In this document: positions 1-12,129 of the stretch, piece by piece
Layout of the letters: every line of letters begins with the position of its first letter
Numbering within the stretch: the first letter of the stretch is position 1
Source: Fennellomyces sp. T-0311
Lineage: Eukaryota > Mucoromycota > Mucoromycetes > Mucorales > Lichtheimiaceae
NCBI GenBank assembly: GCA_025266875.1
Contig: JALLLT010000003.1
Coordinates: forward strand, 1-64,000
Length of the DNA stretch: 64,000 bases
Direction: 5' to 3'
Program-made: the position numbers and the translations under genes
Notes under the pieces: model-generated
What the model saw: the letters and a program-made list of their open reading frames with translations, nothing else
Told to the model about the DNA's origin: nothing
The model's database searches: none

Positions 1-1241
1 AACTATATGGACCTGTCAGTTTCGCTCAATTGCTCATGACCTAAAGCTTACGCAAGTCTTGTAAAACATTCGAACATCCTTCGTCAAGTCGAATATACGC
101 CGGACAATGCTAATCATGGTCGAGTCTTTGAAGAGTTCCTGGAGTCCACCCTAGTTAGCGAATCTACTAGCACGTAATAAGTACTCTTATTACCTCGATG
201 GCTGCATTGAATTTGTCTGCGTACGCGCTGTATCCAGGTGTATCGGTGATAAGTGTGCGTAGTTGAAGTGTGCTTTTGGTAAGCTCAATAAAGCCGTCAA
301 ATTCTTTTGGCGGAAGCAAGTAGATTTGTCTGTGAGAGAACCGCGACTTTACACGTTTTTCGAGCAACAATAGCGCATCCTAGTGGGACTTGTTAGGGTC
401 ATTTACACATAATACCTATAGATATAAACACATACCAGCCTGCATGTGAGTCCTATTACAGCCATTGGGTTCTGAGCGCTCTGGGCAGCATCAAACAAAT
501 TGTATAAAAGTGCCTGCTTGGGCTGCTGCGCAAACAAATCGAATTCATCCAGAATGAAAATGACAGGAAGCGTGGACTTGTCTCCAGATTTCAACAGTGA
601 CAGGATATACTCGAATGATTCAGCAAACGAACTCTGTTCAACTCAATTAGTTCAACAAAGTTACAAATATAAACAAAAGAGCTTACGAAACGGCGAGCCG
701 GCTGCTGATGTTCCTGATCCACCTGTTGCTGTTCAAACAATTGCCTCGCGATCTCGTTGAGCGCAAGACGATCCGTTGACTGCACAAGCCCATTGAGTCG
801 AACAATACAAAAAGCTTCTTGATTGTCTCGATTATGTTGTCTTGCCAGATCTTCCAGCACACGACGTACTAGCATCGTTTTGCCTGTGCCTCGATTGCCA
901 ATCAACAAACAAGAATTGCTTTCACCCATGGCAACCGTTTGACTCAACAAATCGTGTAGCTTATCATATTCTTGATCGAGCCCATACAGCTGTTCAGGTA
1001 CAGATTTTTCGGAAATGCGTGCCAGTAATCGTGTGGAGGCCAATTCGACATGATCTTTAACGGTGTCGCGCGAGTTTTTGGCTGCGAATGGATCATCGTC
1101 GAGGTGCACGCTGGTCAGACGAGCACGCTTTTTTGAAGGTGAATCCGGAGCTGAGCGTTTCATGTTGCGATGGGATGAATGTCGTGTTGGAGAAGGTGGA
1201 AAGAACTTGTTCAAAGTGTCCCAGTCAAACGCCTCTGCCAT
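1..1241 (-). CDS. ORC4: Origin recognition complex subunit 4 (3' end cut by window edge)
   Basis: AAA+ ATPase subunit of the six-subunit complex that marks replication origins in the nucleus. Exons read on the minus strand are 1241-687, 633-436, 379-194 and 150-52; a further exon probably follows, so the C-terminus lies outside the window. Exon 1 carries Walker A GNRGTGKT. Exon 2 carries Walker B ILDEFD and ends GLTCRL. Exon 3 opens [19 protein letters not shown], almost identical to the ORC4 family sequence that follows the ATPase core. Exon 4 ([20 protein letters not shown]) matches the lid region. The start was taken at MAEAFDWD; an upstream in-frame stretch with lysine runs looks like leader. 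The N-terminal part before the ATPase is short, basic and probably disordered. Identification is secure; the last exon boundary is not. Confidence 0.93.
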
Positions 1242-2388
1242 TTTTTTTTCGAAAAGAAGAGTTGTTTCCCGCGGACAACATTTTTTTTTTTTGAGGGGGT
1301 ACCCCGATGGATATTTCGATTGATAGATCACAGAAGCATTACTGCATCGTTCATAGATAATAAATGGCAAGGCTACGTCTACAATGTGGGCAATATTTAT
1401 TTAGCTCACGCCTAAAGCAATGAAATTCACTGCTTTTGAAGCGTGTCTTATCGCGTTATCTGCAAATAGACGTTGGCTTTGTGCGCTTTCATTTCTTCGA
1501 GACCTACCCAGGTATCTTGAATTGTCTCTATGATGTTCAGGAAGACCTATACTTGGGGTGCGCGACAAGAAATACGTTGAGAAAAAGATAGACACCAGGT
1601 TCGCAATGGACTTTAGTTTAAACATGTTGAACGGAACTAACACTAGATCGACCAGAACTTCAAGATCTTTTGAACTTGAGTTACGCTCTCATTTATAAAA
1701 CTTGTATATAAGTAGCAGAGTTAGTCTTTCTACAATGGAAGAACGCTCTGATACATCCGCCCCGACCGCCTTTGGCTCAAGGCAATAGTGTGTTGCAACT
1801 AAAAGTATATCTCGAGGAAATATGTGCAGCTCCTGTAGACTTTGGAAGTGTGGGGAGCTCTGAATAGCTGGTGCTCATTTGAACGCTGCCGTTGTATCAT
1901 ATTCAGAATGCTGACAAGTACTAGTTAATGGCATAGTGTCTCATATGCTGCATACGGTGCTCCTACTAACGCATCTTTCACAACAGTAAAAAAAAAAGCT
2001 TTGGACATATTGTCAAGAGTGATCCCAACGATACATCAACTTGATATAGTCTGATTTCGTTGAGGTGTATGGTAACGTAGGTAATGCTGACTATGTATAG
2101 GCAAAATCGTATGAATATGCAAAATTGACAATGAATAAAGCGAGCCAATACTTATATCAGCGAGACTGAAAATTCGACATTACCTGTTGTACCAATGTTT
2201 AACATACGCAAATTGGTAAAAGTTCCGAGTGAGGCTAGCTTTGGACATTTCGTTAGTACATCTGATGGGATAGCAATCATCAATCATTGAATATGCTGCG
2301 AAATCAAAGGTCAGCACTCTGCTTATATCAGCAGACGTCTTTTTCGTCACATCGATAGATTGCTATGGTGCGAGACAGCGCAGTATAT
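1242..2388. other. Intergenic, no recognisable gene
   Basis: About 1.1 kb, AT-rich. The only open frame of note is an 80-codon minus-strand stretch (1401-1643) without family resemblance or a convincing start context. The first part presumably contains the ORC4 promoter, which includes a T-rich tract around 1240-1290. Confidence 0.4.
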
Positions 2389-2733
2389 TTATACACCCAA
2401 ACAATACTCGCTCCTAGACATGTGGTTGGCGCATTGATAAAAATGAATGTTGCATGGAATATTGTACAGAATATGTGTTATAGAATCAATGAGTCCTCCC
2501 AGCCTGTTCTTTGGCTGGTCGGCTTGCTGCTTGAGTATCATGCGGTCAGCTTTGCTGCAGTTGTTGATGCCCCATTCAAGAATATTGATAACCTCTTGCT
2601 GCTTTTCTTGAATTGCAAACAGCTTGGCCACACGAGGATACCCGTCCACTTGTTTGGGGTAGACTTTGATAAGCAAGAGCGCATCTTCGAGTTCGTTTGT
2701 GGTATTGGCAGTTTTTCGTATGCAATTCCATGA
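2389..2733 (-). pseudogene. Relic of an F-box/TPR-type gene (TPR segment)
   Basis: The minus-strand frame reads RKTANTTNELEDALLLIKVY, then YPRVAKLFAIQEKQQEVINILEWGI. This is the helix-turn-helix pattern of a TPR-like repeat (a residue pair YPxxxxGYxRxAKLxxIQEK) as found in the N-terminal half of the F-box/TPR/LRR proteins abundant in Mucorales. There is no start codon in context, no F-box and no leucine-rich part; similarity fades after KNRLGGLID. It looks like a detached, decayed fragment. The family call rests on pattern memory of these proteins. Two other relics of the same family lie at 33.9-35.1 kb and 38.7-40.1 kb. Confidence 0.45.
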
Positions 2734-5700
2734 AGCTCAACAATCGTGGCTATACAGGTTTGTGGTCTGTCGATCCATGTTGACTATCGCGCGATTACTT
2801 GGTATCACTGTTCCTGTGTGTAATAAGATGCTATGGCGATTCACCAGGTTCATCCAATACTTGTTTTTGGGATGAGATTTCCATTGAGGTCGACTCAACC
2901 AAAGGTGATAGTGTTTGATTGGCTAGCATTGCTACATATATTGATAGTTCAAAAATTATAATTTTTCTTTCTGGGAGGTATAGAATCTGCTCCTATAGAT
3001 ACACATGTTGGTGAAGTCGGTGAAGAATGTCAAGGCTGCCCTTCCCGTGCGTCACATAAATTACCTGCTGCATTTTGATACCGCAGTTCCAGTGATACTC
3101 ACTGGTAAGACGACCAAATGACCTCATGCTCTCTTACAAAACATATTGGGACTCGGGTGTTTTGAACTGTAGTATAGAGTGCAAAATATCTGTGGTGAAG
3201 AAATTTATTCCTCAGTATTGATTTATCATGAAGCCAGTATGACTTTTGCAGAAACCCGAGAAATCACTAGAACGAGATCTTCATGTTTGGTTGGTCACCT
3301 AACGTACGCTGCTACCAACTATAGAAGTACATGGTTCTTCTTTCTTTTGACTTTATTAAGGGCTATCGTCAGGTGTCCACTGTACGTAATAATTACTTCC
3401 TATTCCAGATACATACGTAGAAACGTTTGATAGAACATTGTACAAAGTGCTGCTGGAATACCATATCTTCACGAATACTATTGCTTTAATATATTGGCTT
3501 TCGACACCATTGACTTTGGCTCTTTTTTATATGCCCTTTCATTTACGTCACGAAGCTGTCATTGACTTTACCTCTAATGTTGCAGTTTTCGAGACAACGA
3601 CAATGGTAACTTTAAGGAAAACATATTCCCAGCTCGGCGACATTCAAAGCGCCGCAGTGTCACCAAGAAAGCTTAAACAAGCCATCTGTACTAGAGCCGA
3701 TCTATAATTACATGAGACTGAGATGGTCATTGAAACAAATGACCTTACTTTGGTGACACTGTATTGTTATACAGCAGGCGCGCTGTTTCAGCTACATACG
3801 TACTCGTAAGTCGCAGCATTTTAAAATCCTTCTCTTTCTCATATCCTTTATTCTACACACATTTCTGTCTGCCGTCCACTCCTCCACCATGACTGTTCTT
3901 CTTGATAAGAATATCAAAGGTCATAACGACATAAAGATCATAAACATAAAAGTTCGCACCGATGGAGCCAATTGAAGAGTTACCATAAAAAAAACTTGAC
4001 AAGTTGGAGGATCCATGGATCAGTCAAGTTTGAGCATCTCCGAATGTCCAAGGGCATCAAATTTGACCCTGAAGGGGGCAAATCACGGAAACATGTTGAT
4101 ATTGATCGTGTGTATCTGGGAACAAAATGTCATTGCTTGACATTCGCTGGTACAGAAGCCGGTAATTATACTATTTCTGCAAAGAGGATATCATTTAAAA
4201 CTCGAGTCGAAAAGCCTTTTTATGATAGCAAACTTATTTTTGAATAATAAACTAATTTGATACTTGACAGTCTTCCGAATTGACTTTGATAAAGTTCAGA
4301 AAGGTATGTGCCTGGGAATATACGCTGAAAAGCTTGCTAGTAAGAAAACGATAGACGGTATTCTCTATACATATAAAATTGAGCATGTCAACGAGATTTG
4401 ACCCTTTAGTCTGGCTCAAGTGTATAGCAACATTCTTCTGTAAGCATTTTCCACAACAACAATGTCTACGTTCGTCCTCTTTGTCTCCTTGGGTTTCCTC
4501 CAAAAGTGGGTTAAGCTTCAGAGTCGCATTCTCACCTAATTCCTTACTGTTTGAGACAACTTTATAACTGCAAACGTTCATCTCTATTACGTAGTGGTAA
4601 TTGGAAGCAGCATGTCTGACTTGCTTATAACGCTAATTATGGGAGCTAAGGAGATAATAGCTTACTACTTTTTATCTGGAGTACGTATTACAAACAGAAT
4701 ATTGTTTACTTGCATTACAGTTATCGATTGCCCTATGTGCTCTAATGCGCAGCCTTGATCTGGCTCTACCGATCAAGTAAAGCAACTCCGTTAACTTGAT
4801 CTCAGATTTTCGATCTTTTCACCATGTTTACTACGCGATGGAACCGCATTTTCAACGGCTATCCTTTCTGGATCCTTCCATAGAGGTCATACTTGAAAAA
4901 TGGTGTGTAAAAAGTATGTCAGGAAAGTAGCCATTTCATGGCAAAAAACTTTGAAACGCACAAACAAGGAATGTTCTTTGTTACATTCATGCCTTATGGT
5001 AAACACACCATCGCAATATGGATGCTCGGCGATAAAGTGTATCTTTAGGGCTAATACACAAAGCACTCGTCTGTACCTTATTTTGGTCTCGTTATTTCGA
5101 AAGCCTTTCCTCTTTAGGTGATACATACCTCAAAAATCGATCAATAACCGCACAGACCAAGTATACAGTTTACCATTGATATATTTGATAGTACGTAGCA
5201 CTGTATTGCTGCAACAACCAATTTTGACTTTTGCGATATTATAAATACGTGAAAGGCTCTGTAAATCCTACATCACAATACTTGAAAGCAACCTTTCTTC
5301 TCTTTCTTACAATCTCGTATCACATTTTTCTTATTTCATTCTACGTATCCATGAAAGCATAAAGCCGAAAAGGAAAAAGTGCTTGAGTAATGAGGCACCA
5401 CGCTAAGTGTGGTTATATGACGACGCGGAAGCCGGCCCTTGTGGGGCCTCTTCTGGGGCCGGTACGTTCCTGCTACCGGTATATCAGACTGTTTGTTTCT
5501 CTGCCCGACCGCTTCCTCCTATGAACATTGCCCGTACGTAAGGGCATCCATAGAAAAGCTTAAACTCTAGCGATTCATTCTCTTTTCTAACATGCTTCGA
5601 CCATGCTTCATGTAATAAGAAGATATATCCCTAGATTTCCTCTCGGCATCAGTCTCGTGGTCCATTTCTTGTGACCCACTATGGTGCTCATTGTATGTGA

Positions 5701-5748
5701 ACCTATAAAATAACGGATATAAAAAAAGAGCCTCACATTTCAAAGAAA
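2734..5748. other. Gene-poor AT-rich region with decayed ORFs
   Basis: About 3 kb without a gene I can support. Two pieces stand out. At 3889 a pyrimidine-rich leader followed by CACCATG looks like a true gene start, reads MTVLLDKNIKGHNDIKIINI and stops after 28 codons; an 85-codon frame continues to 4247 (KGIKFDPEGG) in another phase, as if a gene had decayed or an intron is unrecognised. On the minus strand 4252-4581 holds a 109-codon frame with a CCCGKC cluster and no known match. A GC-rich inverted repeat is described separately at 5432-5462. Confidence 0.3.
5432..5462. repeat. Short GC-rich inverted repeat
   Basis: CCGGCCC at 5432-5438 is followed by its complement GGGCCGG at 5456-5462, giving a 7-bp stem with a 17-base loop in an otherwise AT-rich stretch. 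It lies about 290 bases upstream of the small secreted-peptide ORF. Whether it is a transcript hairpin, a protein-binding palindrome or chance cannot be decided here. Confidence 0.3.
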
Positions 5749-5931
5749 ATGCAGTTAACTACACTTTTTATCATTCTTGCTACTGCTTTTGTAGCATTTG
5801 CATCACCTGTCACTGTGCAGAAAAGCCAGTCGTGTGAGTCATACACTTACACTGAACTGATTAAACAGGATTGCTCGACTAACATTGTGTCTGGACCGGG
5901 GTTCACCGTAAAAAATCCTAGTGTAACGTAG
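5749..5931 (+). CDS. Small secreted peptide (60 residues), orphan
   Basis: Opens with MQLTTLFIILATAFVAFASP, a textbook eukaryotic signal peptide with cleavage after FAS/P. The predicted mature part is about 41 residues, Ser/Thr-rich, with two cysteines (SQSCES and KQDCST) that could form one disulphide. A TATAAAA box lies about 40 bases upstream and the leader is A-rich (AAGAAAATG), a good fungal start context. The frame stops at TAG; a GTAAAA just before it could instead be an intron donor, so the true protein may be longer. No family recognised. It may be an extracellular or cell-wall peptide. Confidence 0.55.
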   Translation: MQLTTLFIILATAFVAFASPVTVQKSQSCESYTYTELIKQDCSTNIVSGPGFTVKNPSVT

Positions 5932-6501
5932 CACGACGGTACTATAAAATTATACAAAGTCTTGTAAAATCCTGTAAAATCCTGTGAAAACTGCCATTTT
6001 ACAAGAAAAATTTTTTACGGTGGTTTATTGCTCGATTTCTTCGTTGTGTACAAAACAAGGATCCACTGGTAAATAAAAAAAAAGACTGTTCGTAATATCA
6101 TTCAATTTAACGAGATAGGCTGTAACAGCAAAACAGGGACCCAATAGCTGTGGGTTATGTGGTTATTTCGTGGATCGCTATCATGATAATAGGCATCATC
6201 CTGGCATAACGTTTGATGCGCATGTATAATACACTTTGATAAATACCTTCTCCGCAACCTCGAGCACTGCACTCGCTCCTACTTTAACATGTACTGTAAT
6301 TCGCCATCTTTAATTCCTCAAGGAAAAGCAGTAACAATGAAAAAAAGTATTGTCATAAAGTTAGTAGATAGAATAGGAAACCATGTCAGTTTACTCCGAA
6401 AGGTCCATTGTTGTTAGTTTTTGCTAGTGGGGGGAGGGGAGGGAATGTAAATACAAGCCCACAAAAAGCATTGAATAGACACTCCCATCCATAATCACAA
6501 G

Positions 6502-6770
6502 TTGTCGAATCCGATTCTTCTTCTGACCACGACGATCGCATCTGCTTTGCATATAATCCTCAAGTCGACATGTACGGCCAGTATAAGCATGGCGGTTCAC
6601 CCGTTGCAGCTGTTCCCGGCTCATGCATATTGGACTATCAATGCATAGGAGATGTGAACAATCCGACGCTGCATAATGCTGTGCAGGTCAAATGCGGCGC
6701 TGGTACATTATTCAACAAGGCCTCGGGTCAGTACGAATCAGAGCATCAAGTCGTTTACATTCAAAAGTAG
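6502..6770 (+). CDS. Orphan ORF, probably the last exon of a small gene
   Basis: After a plausible acceptor (CACAAG, 6501) the frame reads VESDSSSDHDDRICFAYNPQ and ends QVVYIQK followed by TAG. It is rich in Gly, Val and Tyr with three cysteines and looks like protein rather than chance. The first exon is unclear: an ATG at 6385 (MSVYSERSIVV) with a donor near 6420 gives a workable phase but a weak donor site. Its stop is 190 bases before PIG-H on the same strand. It could alternatively be the distal exon of the signal-peptide gene starting at 5749, but that needs an intron near 600 bases, longer than others here. No function assigned. Confidence 0.35.
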
Positions 6771-6960
6771 TGTCACATCATTTTGGTGCCTTTGTGAACA
6801 GACAGTTGCAGTTGTTGATTATTCATAAAAAAAAATAAAGGGATAAATCCGTCTGTTTGGTCCGCCGTCATATGTGTGCGTTTTATAGAAGTAAACGTCC
6901 ATTCGGTAAGAGCCAACAGTGGACATCTGAATGAATTCAAGCCAAGTTCCATTTTAGGCA

Positions 6961-7808
6961 ATGCTTTTTTCTGTCGTTTGGCGAAAAGAGAGTAATGGGT
7001 AAAAAAACCCTCCCTAACACATGGCCGCTTCCGTAGCAACTTCTCATTCGTTTCTATAGGGGACTCGAGTTATACCATTGGCAATCTGACATGTCGCGTG
7101 TTACCGGGTGGCCAAGCGCGTGAATATACGTGTCATGCCAATACGCCAACGATTGGCACGATCGATATACTGTATGCAATGGTCACCGTTGTCATTTACT
7201 GGCTTGTGGTAAAAAAAAAAGCGATCCAATGAACAATCACCTGTCATTAACCATTTTTTTCCTACAACAAACAAATGTAGTCAATACCAAAGATAGACTG
7301 GACACACTATTTCTACGTTACTGTGCCTGAGAATGATTACTATTACGGTGTTTGTATGGCATTGATCTGGCTGTGGTTGAAAACAAAGACTGTCAAGCAA
7401 GGTAAGTGTTGCAGTGTGCGATCACCATAGCACAAAAGTTCTAAGTGCGCACAGAAAGTATTCTTGCGGTCAAAGATATAGGCGTACAAGTACGAACGGT
7501 GTATTGGGGCGGCCGGAGCGTGTCGAAATTCATTGACCAGCATAAAATCGATGATATCATCATCAACGAAGGCATTACCATGTGGCAGATCAAGTCATAT
7601 ATGGCCATTCTGGTGAAGCAGCAGGATCGTATGGTCGTTGTATTCGAGGTAATGACTTCTAATACCCGAAAAGGGAGTAAAAAAAAGGCTAAAATTGTGT
7701 GTGAAGCATCTATTGCCTAGACTGCGGCCTGTTTTATTGGATGTGTATTGGGGTACGCGGGCCGTCATCTTTCCACACTCGACACAAGACGATCTACTCA
7801 TGAAATGA
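6961..7808 (+). CDS. GPI15: GPI-GlcNAc transferase subunit PIG-H / Gpi15
   Basis: Subunit of the ER membrane complex that transfers GlcNAc from UDP-GlcNAc to phosphatidylinositol, the first step of GPI-anchor synthesis. Five exons, 6961-6991, 7060-7208, 7281-7401, 7455-7648 and 7707-7808, give 198 residues, close to the family length. Two hydrophobic segments form the expected membrane hairpin (DILYAMVTVVIYWLV and YYYGVCMALIWLWL). The PIG-H domain follows: ESILAVKDIGVQVRTVYWGG, then FIDQHKIDDIIINEGITMWQ, and the end LRPVLLDVYWGTRAV. The first exon is only 31 bases; it was chosen because the phase and a CTAAC branch site in intron 1 fit. The gene converges on LST8, with 46 bases between stops. 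Confidence 0.9.
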
Positions 7809-7854
7809 TATTATTACAGAAAAAAAGAAATTGTTATTATGCACATTAAATGCT

Positions 7855-9371
7855 TTATGGGTAACCAATGGATAGATCGTTCAGTGCCACACACACTGCT
7901 GCTTTATGATGTCCGTTGTATTGTCGAATCGTCTCGCCTTGAGCCAGTTCCCACAACCTTGAGACATGGTCCGAGGACGCTATCAGAGTGAGCAGTTAGC
8001 TTTGCTTGTCCTCCGTTTCCATCGTCCCTTTTTTTCATCTTTACCTGTCACCAGATAAGCCGAGTCTGCAGAAAATGCACAATCCCATACCCATCGTTGA
8101 TGACCCGACAAGGTCAATACCAATTTGAAGTCCTGTTCCGTGCTCCATATCTTGACGGTCTTGTCGGCTGAACAAGTAGCCAAAAGTCTACATAACGATG
8201 CTGAATAACCCTTTTTCTCTCTCTCTCTTTTTCTATATATTTATAAAAAGAGTGACTTACTTTGTGTCTGGGCTTAGTACACAACGCAATATATAGTCGT
8301 TGTGGGCAGTGAATTTGGTGACGGGCGTGATTTCTGGATTGTCCGAAGAAGTATTTGACATTCGCCATACATACACATGTCCCTATGTGTCCACTGTTAC
8401 ATAAAAAAACCTATTGAAAAATACCATCCCATTGAACCGTACCTTGTTATTTGCAGCCACCATCATGGATCCATCCGAGGCCACACTGACGGACCGCATC
8501 GGTACGCCTTCTTCCGGCACCAATTCGTGCGTGCATGAATGGGCAGCCAAATCCCAGATCTTGACGCTACCGTTCTGATCGCAAGTGACCAATTCACCTT
8601 GATTTGCATGCATTACTGCATCATTGATAGGCGCTCCATTAGTAAAGTTTCGGGTTAGAAGAGGCGGATTACGGCCAGAACTAAAAAAAAAAACCCCAGT
8701 TTAGTTTCATTCAATAATAAATCCAAGTTATTACCGAGTATCCCATATTTTCAAATGACCATCTTCGCTCGCAGTAAACATCCATCGTCCTTCGCCATGG
8801 AAACCGGTTGCTGTGATGTTTCCGGTATGATCACCAAATGCAACAATCTAAGCCCGGTCAGTTATCAGCCTCGATAATCTTGTTTTGGTATAATAAAACG
8901 TACAGGATTCTCATTGGAACTATTGATATCGTATAACCGAACAGAATGGTTTCCTATTAAAGCGATACATGTATAAGAAAAAAAAACAAAAGCATCGTCT
9001 TTCGTGTCTATGTGCGTTCTTTGATGGTACCTGCAGCAGCAAGAACCGTCTTGTCAGGTGAAATGCATAAACGGTTTACTTGCTAAACATGCCATTCAGC
9101 GACAATCTAATTTTTACGACGGTACAGGGACGAAACGTACTGAATCAGGATGTTTAATGGTACGCGAACAAATGCCACTGAGAGCTTCCCAGAATCGAAT
9201 GGTGTTGTCGTACCCCGCAGTGACTAGAATAACGGAATGGCTGTCGTTTTGGAGTGGTTGCTGTTGCTGCTGTTGCTGCTGTTGCATTTGTGCATAGTAT
9301 TGTTGTTGTTGCTGTTCCTGTTGCTGTTCAAAATGTTGACCATCACCCGCGTCACCACCACCGTGTCCCAT
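7855..9371 (-). CDS. LST8: LST8, WD40 subunit of TOR complexes, with a Gln-rich N-terminal extension
   Basis: Seven-blade WD40 propeller that stabilises the TOR kinase domain in TORC1 and TORC2. Eight exons: 9371-9141, 9082-9031, 8953-8904, 8847-8735, 8680-8443, 8382-8261, 8187-8045 and 7979-7855, giving 357 residues. Diagnostic pieces are [60 protein letters not shown] and [20 protein letters not shown]. The ordinary LST8 protein begins almost at VILVTAGYD; here about 46 residues rich in Gln (runs of 5 and 9) and Gly precede it, coded by a CAG/CAA tract at about 9255-9330. A downstream start would remove the extension, but no ATG lies at the canonical position. Convergent with PIG-H. Confidence 0.95.
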
Positions 9372-10464
9372 TGTGTTTTAGAAAGAAGAAAAAAAAAAAG
9401 CACAGTGATTCTCAATGCGCGATTTTCCCCCCAACCACTCCGCCTTTGCTCTGTTTTTTACAAAAAATAGCGAGATCAAAAGGTGCTATTGCACCAACGT
9501 TTGTGTGGATAAGCAAGCAGATCGTTTATCCATTTTGCAGGAGCTTGGCGGCCGTTTGAATTACAATCGCTACGTTTGCCGATAGATCGCCTCTTCGGAT
9601 TGTTTGACGCGTAGAGCTACTAACAAGCATGTCCGTACATAAGTTCGCATGACAAGCGGCCGCATGTAATACGAATAGTGGAAAAAAAAACTAGCGGGTG
9701 CCGCATGAGCTAAAAAGATAGTGATCTGCTGCACGATGACAACGGATATACTGTGATCTCAGAATACATATGTGCAGAATAAGGTGCTTTGCATGACTCG
9801 CAAAGTACGTACAGAAAGAAGCGACCCAAACATTCGACGCCGATACTCCATTGCTTTGTGCTTGCATCCACTTTCATCTGCATCGTCCACGATGGTGCAG
9901 TTATTGATTCCACTATATACATATATATATATATATGCAAGTGCCATATAAATGCGGCGTGAAAACGAGTCATCGATTTTAATCAAGCTAGCTCAAATAT
10001 CCTGAGTAGCAATTTGCTTCCGCGTCGGTATTGCCATCGCAACAAACACGGTGCGGATCAGCAAAGAGTTCCAGCAACGCCAAAGGCAGCGCATTCATCC
10101 GACACTTACATAAGAAGTGACCTAGACGCATCATTTGAATTGGAAACGCCAGTTTATATTTTTGTTGTATATACGCACACGACACCAATGCTGAGCAAAA
10201 CAAGGGACGCAAAGGGTAAGGGGAGATTACTATAAACAAATATATCAGATCTGCATCAGTTGAAACCGTTATGATCACGATCCAAAAAGCTATCGAGGCT
10301 CTTATATAAGAGGTTCGGGTTTGCGAGCTCCGCCGAAAAAAAAACCCAGCTGTAAAATAGCTTGAAAACCACACTTTTTTCGTTTTCCTTTCCAACTCCC
10401 TGCACGTTTCCCCAGTCCATTTGCCATCTTACGACAAGCAGGAACTAACAAAAGCAAAATTTAC
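9372..10464. other. Divergent intergenic region between LST8 and the BZW gene
   Basis: About 1.1 kb holding both promoters. It contains a (TA)n microsatellite near 9919-9938 and several open frames that lack family resemblance on either strand, including a 36-codon minus-strand frame near 9990-10100. Nothing else supportable. Confidence 0.4.
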
Positions 10465-12003
10465 ATGACATCGACCCAATCTCAGGCTACAACCAATTCT
10501 AAACCTGCTTTGCATGGTGTCAAGATAAAGCAAAGAAAAGTAAGCCAAGGGCATTGTTTTGTTTACTTTGGACGGTCAAGTTGTAATTTTTTTTTTACAA
10601 TCTAGGGTGTTCAAAAAGCACAAGCCAAGCACGAACCTGAAGGTACAAGATGAAGTAAGGCAAGATGAAGAAAGGGTATTGACGCATTGAGAATGTAGTG
10701 TTCAGGGATCAATTATTGTCACAATTGAATTCTATTGAAAAAGACAACTTTGAGGAAATCTCGGCCTACCTTGACACTGCCGGAAACACCTTAGATTACC
10801 GTAAATACTCTGATTCTCTTTTCGAAATTCTTTTCACTGGTGGTATTATTGGTAAGTGCGTGTACAACAAAGGAAAAAAGCAAGCTGGGTGGCATGCTAA
10901 TCAAGGTGTGTGTATGTGTGTGCGTTAGAACCTGGAGGAATTATCAATGTCAATGCGGCGCGCAGTGACTTTAGCATCTTTTCTTCTCCAGACGATGCGC
11001 AAGTCATCAAGCAACATGTCAATGTGTTCAACAAGGTCATTCGGCGGTACAAGTACCTCCAGCGGTCGTTGGAAGACACGCTCAAGCACGTTCTGCAGTT
11101 CATCAACAAATGGAGCAGCGTTGAAAACAACAAGCTTGCCATGGCAACAGGTTACATCATTACGAGCCAGCTTACCAGCGTCTCCGTCTTGAAAGTGCTA
11201 TTGAAGGATTACCTGGTCAAGGATGGTCTTTCGCTCGACTTTGCCACGAACGTGTTTCGTACCATCTTGAGCGAACAAAGCATCGACCAGTTCGGCAAAA
11301 CGCTAATCAACACCGGCATGGATTCCAAACTGATCGAGTTATTCCCTCCCAACAAGCGTGAGGAAGAGTGTCTCGCTCGCCACTTTGAAGCCGAGGATAT
11401 GAGACAGCTCGTTGGTTTCCATCAAAAGAATCTCAAGGATTCTGTCAAGGATGACTTCCTCGTGAGACTCAAGGACATGATGTCCGAAGAAACCAAACCT
11501 GCTGAGGTACGAGGAGCCGTGCTCTTTTTGTTATGTATAATGCTAACATGGAATGTGTATATCAGGTGGTGGCCTATATCAAGCAGATCATGAAGGAGCA
11601 TAAACTGAACGAGCCCGAGGTGATTCAGATTGTCTGGATGTCTGTCATGGGCACGGTGGATCTGATCAACGCCAGAGCCGATCAGGTGGAGATGCAAGCC
11701 TTGCGCGCCATCAAAGAATGGACGACTGTTCTGGAAACATTCACGTCATCTCCCAAGACTGAGGTGGTGCTCCTTCAAAAGGTGCAGATATCCTGCTACG
11801 AGGATGCCAAGCTGACAAAGTTCTTCCGCCAAATCGTCCAACTCTTGTACAAGAACGACGTCTTGTCCGACAATGCCATCATCTTCTGGGCCGACAAGGC
11901 GCACAAGCCCCAGGGCAAGACCGTGTTCTTGAAGCAAATGGAGGCCTTTGTCAAGTGGCTGCGTGAGAACGAAGACAGCAGCGAGGAAGAGGACGATGAA
12001 TAG
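10465..12003 (+). CDS. eIF5-mimic protein (BZW1/BZW2 family) with W2 domain
   Basis: Cytoplasmic translation regulator that binds eIF2 and competes with eIF5, tuning start-codon stringency. Exons 10465-10539, 10606-10642, 10699-10851, 10929-11506 and 11566-12003 give 426 residues, the family's usual length. The N-terminus (KPALHGVKIKQRK, then VFRDQLLSQL) and LDYRKYSDSLFEILFTGGII match the BZW pattern LDYRRYADTLFDILVAGG. The C-terminal W2 domain shows ISCYEDAKLTKFFRQIVQLL, then DNAIIFWADKAHKPQGKTVF and the acidic tail ENEDSSEEEDDE typical of eIF5/eIF2B-epsilon/BZW W2 modules. It ends 126 bases from the convergent CYC8 stop. Confidence 0.95.
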
Positions 12004-12129
12004 TTTTAGCGTGCATAAATCCAAGTAAAAGAAAAAAAAGCTGTATTTTCCTTGAAAAAAAAAAGCCAAACGGTTCAGTTATAAAAGAAAAAAAAAGAAA
12101 CTATTTTTTTTTGTAAGTGATAAAACAAA

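Noticed and set aside
5749..6770. One gene joining the signal peptide at 5749 with the ORF at 6502
   Set aside because: Needs an intron near 590 bases, about three times the longest supported intron here; kept as a remote alternative only.
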